DNA of 13,323 nucleotides from Sulfurospirillum arcachonense. GTDB taxonomy: Bacteria > Campylobacterota > Campylobacteria > Campylobacterales > Sulfurospirillaceae. The position numbers and the translations under genes are program-made. Location of the stretch: the NCBI GenBank assembly GCA_015662785.1, contig DQTM01000040.1, forward strand, positions 1-13,323, written 5' to 3'. The notes under the pieces were generated by a model. It worked only from the letters and a program-made list of their open reading frames with translations. It did no database searches and had not been told where the DNA came from. The stretch's first letter is position 1. Every line of letters starts with the position of its first letter. Below are positions 1 to 5,614 of the stretch, in pieces.

Positions 1-62
1 GAATTGCAAGAAGCAGTCCTGCATATTTTTAAATTCAAATCTTACGCCTCTTTGCACTCCTG

Positions 63-419
63 TTATGCGTTAATTTGGTCTAGGATGGGTATATCTTCTT
101 CAGCGAATGAGTGATCCACACAGCTTTTAACGTTGATTACAGTTGTTAGTATATTTTTCATAGTGAGTTTTGATTTGCTATGTGTGAAGTTCTCAAATTT
201 GATTTTTTCTTGTAAAAGTTTATCGTAGGTATACATGGTAAAAGCTGCTGCTTTAATTTGTGAAGATATTTTTTTCATATCTTTTTTTGGATTAGCTTTT
301 TTTATACTCTTTTTGAGTTTATCTAATGTTCTTACACTTAATCTTTTTTGGAAGATAAATTCATCATTTGGTTCATCAAATCCAGGTGTCAATGTTTCAC
401 TATATACATCAGCTGCCAT
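63..419 (-). CDS. Lysine-rich hypothetical protein, start uncertain
   Basis: I do not recognise this 118-residue protein. It has no signal peptide and no membrane helix. A short acidic N-terminus is followed by a strongly basic helical stretch (about residues 26-55, with repeated KK pairs), then a mixed C-terminal half with one cysteine (in NVKSCVDHS). The annotated ATG at 419 has no convincing ribosome binding site. The same frame stays open upstream for nine more codons (VNLGVDTDA) to a TGA at 449-447. A different frame has an ATG at 465-463 preceded by AAGGA at 480-476, and an ATG at 450-448. Moving from that frame to this one at CTT-AGG-T (441-435) would give an N-terminus reading MSKLGVDTDAMAADV, which looks natural. 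The true product may therefore be longer and the gene may be frameshifted. Function unknown. That it is a real gene is likely but not certain. Confidence 0.6.
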   Translation of the reverse strand: MAADVYSETLTPGFDEPNDEFIFQKRLSVRTLDKLKKSIKKANPKKDMKKISSQIKAAAFTMYTYDKLLQEKIKFENFTHSKSKLTMKNILTTVINVKSCVDHSFAEEDIPILDQINA

Positions 420-502
420 TGCGTCTGTATCTACACCTAAGTTTACTCATGATTAATTTTTTCATTGATTAATTTTCCTTATTATTTTTATAGTGAGATG
501 TT

Positions 503-508
503 ATTATA
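503..508 (-). promoter_or_regulatory. Candidate -10 box for the lysine-rich protein
   Basis: TATAAT on the minus strand at 508-503, about 30 bases before the AAGGA at 480-476 and the upstream ATG at 465. Campylobacterota sigma-70 promoters often lack a clear -35 box, and none is seen here. The rest of the 419-581 gap is very AT-rich. It holds a weak inverted repeat, CAATAA/TTATTG (531-546), but no convincing terminator. Confidence 0.4.
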
Positions 509-580
509 AAAGTGTTAATAGAGTATTAATCAATAAAAAATTATTGTAAACTAGTGATAAAGTTAGATTAAATATTAAAT

Positions 581-937
581 TTAAATACCTTTTACAAAAT
601 CTAAACTAATAGAATTTACACAATGTCTTGTACTTTTTTCTGTAAAACCCTCGCCTTTAAAAACATGCCCAAGATGACCTCCACAAGCTTTACATGTAAT
701 CTCAACTCGCATACCATCTGCATCACGAGTGTGTTCTACTGCTCCACTTATCTCATCATCAAAACTAGGCCAACCACAGCCTGAGTTAAACTTGCTATTT
801 GAGTTATATAGTGGAGTATCACAACGTCTACATGTAAAGACTCCATCTTCATAAAAATCATTGTATTTACCGCTATATGGTGCTTCTGTGCCTTTGTCTT
901 GTATGATGTACTCTTCTTGTGGTGTTAATTGATTCAT
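581..937 (-). CDS. msrB: Peptide methionine-(R)-S-oxide reductase MsrB
   Basis: A cytoplasmic repair enzyme that reduces the R form of methionine sulfoxide, free or in proteins, usually with thioredoxin as electron donor. At 118 residues it is a single-domain MsrB with no MsrA fusion and no signal peptide. It has the two zinc-binding CxxC pairs (C36/C39 in CRRC, C82/C85 in CKAC), the GCGWPSF motif at 53-59 whose C54 is the likely resolving cysteine, the GHLGHVF segment at 87-93, and the catalytic cysteine C106 in RHCVNS. The family more often has RYC or RFC there. It is the last gene of the four-gene minus-strand operon, and its ATG overlaps the lysE-type stop codon by four bases (ATGA). GGAG lies about 11 bases upstream of the start. 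Zinc ligands and catalytic residues are all present, so it should be active. Confidence 0.96.
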   Translation of the reverse strand: MNQLTPQEEYIIQDKGTEAPYSGKYNDFYEDGVFTCRRCDTPLYNSNSKFNSGCGWPSFDDEISGAVEHTRDADGMRVEITCKACGGHLGHVFKGEGFTEKSTRHCVNSISLDFVKGI

Positions 938-1566
938 TGTGTTTTATTCTCCACTCTTAGTAAACCAAGTCCTAACATAACAAATATAGAACCACTTATA
1001 CGGTTAAAAATTCTAGCTCTTTTTTCATTTGAGAACCAAAACTTAAAGTACTTTGCAAAGTAAGCAAAACTCATCAATGTTGCAAAAGAGAAAAACATAA
1101 ATGTTAATGTCATTGTAAAAAACTGGGGCAAAAGTGCAGCACTAGGGTTTAAAAATATTGGAAAAATTGCTGTAAAAAAAACTATTGGCTTAGGGTTTGT
1201 AACACTCACTAAAAAACCTTTTCTAAAGACCTTCCAGTTGTTTTTTTCTATCTTTACTCCATTATTAGAATCAAATACATTTGCTAAGTTTCTAAACTGT
1301 TTGATTCCCATATATATAAGATAACTTGCTCCTAAAACTTTCATAATCAAAAACAGTGTTGAAGACGTTTGCAAAATCGCACCAAGTCCTAACATAGAAA
1401 CACTTGAAAGACAAAAAAGTCCCAATATATTGGCAAAAGAGGAGATATAACCTCCTCTCATGTTATGCATAAGTCCATTGTTAATCGCCAAGAGTATAGC
1501 TGGACCAGGACTAATGATAGTTAAAAATGAAACTGTTGCAAACATATACCATGAATTTAAATCCAT
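934..1566 (-). CDS. LysE/RhtB family amino acid exporter
   Basis: An inner-membrane protein of 210 residues, the usual length for the LysE/RhtB superfamily. These proteins export amino acids such as lysine, homoserine or threonine in exchange for protons. The N-terminal helix carries the family motif SPGPA (19-23), followed by the GGYISSFANILGL region and about six hydrophobic segments. A charged cytoplasmic loop (about 91-115) separates the N- and C-terminal halves. The substrate cannot be told from sequence. The start is supported by AAGGA about 6 bases upstream. The gene lies 39 bases after the DUF1456 gene and overlaps msrB by ATGA, so it is co-transcribed with both. The link to methionine repair is not obvious; the operon may group general stress or housekeeping functions. 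Confidence 0.9.
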   Translation of the reverse strand: MDLNSWYMFATVSFLTIISPGPAILLAINNGLMHNMRGGYISSFANILGLFCLSSVSMLGLGAILQTSSTLFLIMKVLGASYLIYMGIKQFRNLANVFDSNNGVKIEKNNWKVFRKGFLVSVTNPKPIVFFTAIFPIFLNPSAALLPQFFTMTLTFMFFSFATLMSFAYFAKYFKFWFSNEKRARIFNRISGSIFVMLGLGLLRVENKTQ

Positions 1567-1605
1567 CGCTTTTCCTTTTTTTAAACAAAATTATATTGTT
1601 ATTAA

Positions 1606-2052
1606 TTATATATTCATGCCTTTAATAAATCTTTTTAGTAGTGAATCACTACATTTCCTATAGTTTATGTGTCCATCACGTCTAAAATACGCAGTTAATT
1701 GAGACTTCGTTATCTCTAAACCATCTTTTTTAAATATAGCTACAATATCTTCATCTTTCAAATCAAGTGCAATTTTTAGTTTTTTTAAGATGATATTATT
1801 TGAAAAATATATCTTTTTCTTTTTTACTTTTTTATCACTTGGCCCTCTTTTATATACAATAAAACCATTTAAAAACTTCTCAAAACCCTCAGCACTTAGA
1901 AGTATAAACTTCTCATCACTTGGCTCTCTTAGTATATCGTCTACATCATCTTGTGTTATCTTCTTATCTACGAATTTATACGATTTTAGTATATCAACTC
2001 TATCTAATTTAAGTGAACTCATTATACTACTGAGTTTATAATTATTTGTCAT
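1606..2052 (-). CDS. DUF1456 family protein (YehS-like)
   Basis: A small soluble basic protein of 148 residues that resembles the DUF1456 family (E. coli YehS). The family has no settled function. It is built as two related halves. Residues about 5-70 hold one copy, with a helical segment and the motif KFLNGFIVYKRG. Residues about 83-148 hold the second, with NNIILKKLKIALDLKD, then an AYFRR turn and SDSLLKRFIKG. A lysine-rich linker (about 71-80) joins the halves. The many basic residues and helix-turn-helix-like spacing would suit nucleic acid binding, but that is inference. The start follows AGGAG by six bases, one base after the stop of the thioesterase gene, so translation is probably coupled. 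Family assignment is from pattern recognition of the duplicated motif. Confidence 0.8.
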   Translation of the reverse strand: MTNNYKLSSIMSSLKLDRVDILKSYKFVDKKITQDDVDDILREPSDEKFILLSAEGFEKFLNGFIVYKRGPSDKKVKKKKIYFSNNIILKKLKIALDLKDEDIVAIFKKDGLEITKSQLTAYFRRDGHINYRKCSDSLLKRFIKGMNI

Positions 2053-2053
2053 T

Positions 2054-2563
2054 TTATTCTCCTATTTTTATTGTTTTTAAATCTTTAGCATCAGAAGCTA
2101 TCCACTCTTCTTCACTAAAGTCTTTATCTATTATATCTTTAATTTCTCTTTTCATATACTTACCCTTTGCTGTCACTGCTACGTCACCATTTGGTAAAAT
2201 CAACTCTCCACTTCCTTCAAAAAGTCTTCCTCTATCACTTGTAACTCTTGCTACTACTTTTAACTCTTGATTTAGAGGAACTGGCTTTTTATATCTTAGG
2301 TTAAGCTCTACAGTTACACCAAAACTATCCGCTCCATACTTAATCATCAAAGCTCGCCCTATAGTCTCATCCAATATAGTAGCGCTAATCCCACCATGCA
2401 GTATGTTTGGATAACTTTGCAACTTATCATTTGGTGTAAAAACTGCTATTATCTCTTCACTGCTTGTCTCATAAAACTTTGTTTTAAGCCCCAAATCATT
2501 CTCTACTCCACAAACAAAACAGTTTTTAGAAATCTTTTGTCTGTTCACTATATCAAATTTCAC
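2054..2563 (-). CDS. PaaI-type hotdog-fold thioesterase
   Basis: A soluble 169-residue hotdog-fold protein of the PaaI/YbgC-like thioesterase group, which hydrolyses acyl-CoA or related thioesters. The N-terminus has the NCFVCG motif (C15, C18) typical of one PaaI subgroup. The core has the conserved HGGISATILDE segment (56-66), in which the HGG turn and the aspartate D65 are placed as in active members. The strand VTVELNLRYKKPVP follows, then the central sheet through VAVTAKGKYMKR. About 30 C-terminal residues after the fold are charged and probably not part of the active site. It is the first gene of the four-gene operon, with a good -10 box 20 bases upstream. The natural acyl substrate is not predictable. 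Confidence 0.9.
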   Translation of the reverse strand: MKFDIVNRQKISKNCFVCGVENDLGLKTKFYETSSEEIIAVFTPNDKLQSYPNILHGGISATILDETIGRALMIKYGADSFGVTVELNLRYKKPVPLNQELKVVARVTSDRGRLFEGSGELILPNGDVAVTAKGKYMKREIKDIIDKDFSEEEWIASDAKDLKTIKIGE

Positions 2564-2582
2564 TTTTTGCCTTTTTACTTTT

Positions 2583-2588
2583 ATTATA
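2583..2588 (-). promoter_or_regulatory. Candidate -10 box for the thioesterase operon
   Basis: TATAAT on the minus strand at 2588-2583 would start transcription near 2576, leaving a leader of about 13 bases with an AAAGG-like binding site before the ATG at 2563. No -35 box is evident, as is usual in Campylobacterota. Confidence 0.5.
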
Positions 2589-2662
2589 TCTATTTATAGC
2601 TTTTTACTTTTAGTTTGAAAAATAATATGCTATGACTGATATATTCTTTTTTATAGGTTATG

Positions 2663-2694
2663 CAAAAAGTCTAATAATTGATAAACACTTTTTG
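2663..2694 (-). terminator. Weak stem-loop at the end of azlD
   Basis: A perfect 8-base inverted repeat, CAAAAAGT and ACTTTTTG, flanks the azlD stop codon with a 16-base loop. On the minus strand the downstream arm ends in a run of five T. The stem is AT-rich and the loop long, so it would be a weak terminator at best. It lies where the flagellar operon should end. Confidence 0.3.
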
Positions 2695-3003
2695 AATCAA
2701 AACCATATAAGTAACAGTCGCTACAAATATACTCAAAAGTGCATTTTTATACTTTACATGTAAAGACCCTGCGATAACTATACCAATCATCTCTGCGATA
2801 CCATAAGGATAGACTCCCCAACTCACATCTTTGAGTGCATAAAAAACAAGAATAACCATAATCATAACAGGCATATTCCACTCTATATACTTAATAGTAG
2901 CTGATGGTTCTTTATTTCTAAAAAATATAAATGGGATTATCCTAGTCACATAAGTCAAAACAGAAGCTATAACAATCCCAGCTATAATATAACTACTATC
3001 CAT
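2671..3003 (-). CDS. azlD: AzlD family branched-chain amino acid transport subunit
   Basis: A small hydrophobic protein of 110 residues with four predicted membrane helices, matching AzlD (about 100-110 residues). AzlD works with AzlC as a two-subunit exporter of branched-chain amino acids in the inner membrane. The first helix ends in the conserved TYVTRIIPF motif (about 17-25), which marks the family. It overlaps azlC by eight bases: the end of azlC (GAAGATGGATAG) contains its ATG. It is the last gene of the flagellar rod operon, so in this organism export of branched-chain or related amino acids may be transcribed with rod genes. The substrate is assumed from the family. Confidence 0.9.
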   Translation of the reverse strand: MDSSYIIAGIVIASVLTYVTRIIPFIFFRNKEPSATIKYIEWNMPVMIMVILVFYALKDVSWGVYPYGIAEMIGIVIAGSLHVKYKNALLSIFVATVTYMVLIQKVFINY

Positions 3004-3667
3004 CTTCTAAAGCCTTTTTAAATAGTATCAATACAACAGCCGCCAAACTCAAAGATAGTATAAGCATCTTATCACTTGGAAATGCTAACATTCCTACAAA
3101 ACCAATGACGATAGAGATTAAAAATGGTTTATGTTGTCTGCTTTTGTTATATAAATCTATAGATAAAACTACAAAAAGAGCGGTTAATGAAAACTCAATA
3201 CCGCGATAATCAAATGGAACTATATTGCCTAAGACTGCACCTATAACACTTCCAACTATCCAATAACTCTGATTTAGAGCGGTTATGATAAGATAAACTC
3301 TCTCTCGCTCCTCTTCTTTTACATCATTTGTTTTTAAAAGAGCAAAAGTTTCATCAGTAAGCCCAAATATAATATAGTGCTTTTTCCAACTAAATTTTTT
3401 CAAAGTACTTAGCATTGATAGACCATAAAAAGTGTGTCGGAGATTTAGTAAAAATATAGCTACACCTATTTCCAAAATAGTTGCTTGTGAAGCAAACAGA
3501 GCAAGAACTAAAAACTGTCCTGCACCTGCAAATATAAACAAAGACATAAAAAAAGCATAATACCAAGGAATAAGAAGTTTAGAGAGAAGAAGACCAAATG
3601 CCATTCCCAAAGGAATATATCCCATAAGAACTGGTATAGTCATCTTAAAAATAGAGAAAAAACTCAT
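2996..3667 (-). CDS. azlC: AzlC family branched-chain amino acid permease
   Basis: An inner-membrane protein of 223 residues, the large subunit of the AzlCD exporter. The N-terminus has the family pattern of a GYIPLGMAFGLL helix (16-27) and the FAGAGQFL motif (46-53). The segment LLNLRHTFYGLSM is also typical. About six or seven hydrophobic segments run to the C-terminus. Family members export branched-chain amino acids or analogues. The ATG shares one base with the stop codon of the upstream 51-residue protein (TAATG), with no binding site of its own, so it is likely translated by re-initiation. It overlaps azlD downstream by eight bases. Confidence 0.92.
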   Translation of the reverse strand: MSFFSIFKMTIPVLMGYIPLGMAFGLLLSKLLIPWYYAFFMSLFIFAGAGQFLVLALFASQATILEIGVAIFLLNLRHTFYGLSMLSTLKKFSWKKHYIIFGLTDETFALLKTNDVKEEERERVYLIITALNQSYWIVGSVIGAVLGNIVPFDYRGIEFSLTALFVVLSIDLYNKSRQHKPFLISIVIGFVGMLAFPSDKMLILSLSLAAVVLILFKKALEDG

Positions 3668-3822
3668 TATTTTAGATATTTATTTATATAGTTTTTTCTA
3701 TTATCAGTTTTTTCTATAGTTTTTTCTATTGGTTTATCTTTTGGCTTTACGTCATCAAAATATAAAGTATCAATAGCAAATATAATCAATATAATAACAA
3801 CAAAAGGAAGTAAGATAAGCAT
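3667..3822 (-). CDS. Small single-pass membrane protein, 51 residues
   Basis: A short open frame that fits exactly between flgG and azlC. Its ATG (3822-3820) shares one base with the flgG stop codon and its TAA (3669-3667) shares one base with the azlC start, TAATG at both ends. The product begins with a hydrophobic helix (MLILLPFVVIILIIFA, residues 1-16, continuing to about 21). A strongly charged tail follows (DDVKPKDKPIEKTIEKTDNR, then KNYINKYLK). It has no cysteine and no lipoprotein box. The tail contains a short repeat, IEKTIEKT, mirrored at DNA level by three GTTTTTTCTAT copies on the plus strand (from 3691, 3707 and 3719). I do not recognise a family. The seamless junctions argue that it is translated; without it, about 150 bases of this packed operon would be empty. 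Its role could be with the rod and flagellum or with the AzlCD exporter. Confidence 0.75.
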   Translation of the reverse strand: MLILLPFVVIILIIFAIDTLYFDDVKPKDKPIEKTIEKTDNRKNYINKYLK

Positions 3823-4619
3823 TAAACTACTTGTCTCTTAAGTTGATTTACTGTTTGTAACATCTCGTCACTCGTTACAATTGCTTTTGAATTTGCTTCA
3901 TAAGCACGTTGACCTGTGATAAGATCTGTCATCTCTTCAACAAGTTGAACGTTACTCATCTCAACAAACTGTTGCCTAGTTTGTCCCATACCTTCAAGTC
4001 CAGGAGTTCCTGTGATAACATCTCCTGAAGCTGACGTGTTTAAAAAGTTATTATCTCCTAGTGAGTGAAGACCAGCTGGGTTTATGAAGTTAGCTAATTC
4101 AATCTGACCAATGTCTGTCATCTCAGTTTGACCAGCCTGAAGAACTGATATAGTTCCATCTGTTCCAATTGAAATCTGTGTAGCATCTTCTGGAACAGTC
4201 ACTTCTGGAAGCATCTTGTAACCGTCTGAGTTTACTATGCTACCTTCATTGTCTAGTTTAAATGAACCATTTCTCGTGTAAGCTGTTGTTCCATCTGGAA
4301 GTTGGATTTGAAAAAAACCTTTTCCTGTTATAGCCATATCTAAGTCATTGCCTGTCTCTTTAAAGTTACCTTGAGTAAACTGTTTTGCTATCGCAGTAGG
4401 ACGAGAACCAAGACCTATTTCAATTCCTGTTGGAGACACTGTATTGGCACTCGTTGATGTACCTGCATACTCCATTGTTTGGTACATCAAGTCTGCAAAT
4501 TCTGCACGTTGTTTTTTATAACCAATTGTATTTACGTTTGCAATATTGTTTGAAGTTACATCTATCTGTGTCTGCTGAGCAATCATTCCTGTTGCTGCTG
4601 TATAAAGTGAACGTATCAT
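3822..4619 (-). CDS. flgG: Flagellar distal rod protein FlgG
   Basis: Builds the distal part of the flagellar rod, which crosses the periplasm; it is secreted by the flagellar type III apparatus and has no Sec signal. At 265 residues it is the normal FlgG length. The N-terminus MIRSLYTAATGMIAQQ followed by DVTSNNIANVNTIGYKK (19-35) is the classic rod/hook N-terminal motif. The central GNFKETGNDLDMAITGKGFF segment and the C-terminal coiled region (NVQLVEEMTDLITGQRAYEANSKAI) are also canonical. The extra loop around residues 50-65 (GTSTSANTVSPTGIEIG) belongs to the FlgG-specific region. AGGAG overlaps the flgG2 stop codon and lies five bases from the ATG. It is second in the operon after flgG2. 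Confidence 0.97.
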   Translation of the reverse strand: MIRSLYTAATGMIAQQTQIDVTSNNIANVNTIGYKKQRAEFADLMYQTMEYAGTSTSANTVSPTGIEIGLGSRPTAIAKQFTQGNFKETGNDLDMAITGKGFFQIQLPDGTTAYTRNGSFKLDNEGSIVNSDGYKMLPEVTVPEDATQISIGTDGTISVLQAGQTEMTDIGQIELANFINPAGLHSLGDNNFLNTSASGDVITGTPGLEGMGQTRQQFVEMSNVQLVEEMTDLITGQRAYEANSKAIVTSDEMLQTVNQLKRQVV

Positions 4620-4627
4620 TTAATCTC

Positions 4628-5458
4628 CTATGCTCGTGTTTGTGCTAATTTATTTATTGCGTCGTTGTTGAGGTCATTCATATGTGAAGTCATCACTTTT
4701 TGATACATCTCAACCATTCTATGAGCTTCGATTAGCCCCACCATCTCTTTTACAGGATTTACGTTACTAGTTTCTAAAAAACCTTGTGCAACTACATCTG
4801 CATTTTGTAAATCTCTAAAATCTTTTATATCATTAAATTTATAAAGGTTTGTACCCTCTTTTGTAAGTGATTTTATATCATCACTTTGAGCTATAAAAAG
4901 CCTACCTAAAGGAATCTCACCCTCTCCAAATCCCTCTTGAAGATTTGCTGAGTAAATATTGCCTGTTTTATCTACGGTAAAAGTGCTATTTGATTCTACT
5001 TTTATATACTGTCCATTTTGAAAAAATGTTGATAAAAGAATTGGATAACCCTGCTTTGTTGTAAGTGTTCCATCGTTGTCTATAACAAATGACCCATTTT
5101 GAGTCGCTCTAATACCGTCAGGAGTATCTACCATAAAAAACACATCTGCACGTTTGAGTGCAAAATCAAGTGGATTTCCAGTTGCCTTAAGTCCACCTTG
5201 CTTAAACTCTACATACTGTTCACTTATCTGAGGAACTCTATCAATAGAAGCATTAAGAAACTTTGCAGCCTCTTTTGTATGATTTTTTATAGGCATCTCT
5301 TCTTGGAACTCTTGAAAAATTCTCTTAAAATCACCTATAACAACATCATCACGTTTAAATGCATTTGTATTTACATTGGCTAAGTTGTTTGTTATAACAT
5401 CGAGTCTGTTAAACTGAGTTACCATAGCTCCAGTAGTGGTGTAATATCCATTTTGCAT
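4628..5458 (-). CDS. flgG2: Flagellar basal-body rod protein FlgG2 (FlgF-like)
   Basis: A second rod-family protein, 276 residues from the start chosen here. It resembles the FlgG2/FlgF proteins paired with FlgG in Campylobacter and Helicobacter. The N-terminus MQNGYYTTTGAMVTQFNRLD, then ITNNLANVNT, is the rod motif. GNPLDFALKRADVFFMVDTP and the C-terminal SNVNPVKEMVGLIEAHRMVEMYQ complete the family pattern. I start at the ATG at 5458, not at the in-frame ATG at 5512. The family begins at MQNGYY, AAGGAA lies about six bases upstream, and the extra 18 codons would contain a sigma-54 promoter. The protein is secreted through the flagellar apparatus and should form the proximal rod. The stop is eight bases before flgG. 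Confidence 0.93.
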   Translation of the reverse strand: MQNGYYTTTGAMVTQFNRLDVITNNLANVNTNAFKRDDVVIGDFKRIFQEFQEEMPIKNHTKEAAKFLNASIDRVPQISEQYVEFKQGGLKATGNPLDFALKRADVFFMVDTPDGIRATQNGSFVIDNDGTLTTKQGYPILLSTFFQNGQYIKVESNSTFTVDKTGNIYSANLQEGFGEGEIPLGRLFIAQSDDIKSLTKEGTNLYKFNDIKDFRDLQNADVVAQGFLETSNVNPVKEMVGLIEAHRMVEMYQKVMTSHMNDLNNDAINKLAQTRA

Positions 5459-5489
5459 TAATTTTCCTTTGTTATCTTCAATAACTAAA

Positions 5490-5504
5490 GCAATAGGTGT
5501 TCCA
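5490..5504 (-). promoter_or_regulatory. Sigma-54 (RpoN) type promoter for flgG2 operon
   Basis: Minus strand TGGAAC-ACCTA-TTGC matches the sigma-54 consensus TGGCAC-N5-TTGC with one mismatch and exact -24/-12 spacing. It is followed by T, as usual. Transcription would begin near 5478, 20 bases before the flgG2 ATG at 5458, with the binding site AAGGAA in the leader. RpoN control of rod and hook genes is established for Campylobacter and Helicobacter. Confidence 0.7.
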
Positions 5505-5569
5505 TTTGACATGTTCTAAATATTTCTTTACATGTACCTGTACTTAATCATGATTTAAATAAGTTTGGG

Positions 5570-5575
5570 TATAAT
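5570..5575 (+). promoter_or_regulatory. -10 box of the rpoD promoter
   Basis: TATAAT preceded by TTTGGG, the sort of extended, -35-less sigma-70 promoter common in Campylobacterota. Transcription would start near 5582, giving a leader of about 33 bases that contains the AGGAG site (5601-5605), nine bases before the rpoD ATG. Confidence 0.65.
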
Positions 5576-5614
5576 ATATACCTTTTTTACACCCATATTT
5601 AGGAGCGGACTCAT

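Noticed and set aside
1..62. Possible 5' end of a minus-strand gene (GTG at 57, TTG at 38 or ATG at 24) running off the left edge
   Set aside because: Only a few codons are visible, none of the starts has both a good codon and good spacing, and the peptide matches nothing I know. It could equally be intergenic.
235..456. Plus-strand open frame antisense to the lysine-rich protein
   Set aside because: Hydrophobic product from reading AT-rich coding DNA backwards, with no binding site and no known motif.
531..546. CAATAA/TTATTG inverted repeat as a terminator of msrB
   Set aside because: Six A-T-rich pairs with no GC core. Expected by chance in such AT-rich intergenic DNA.
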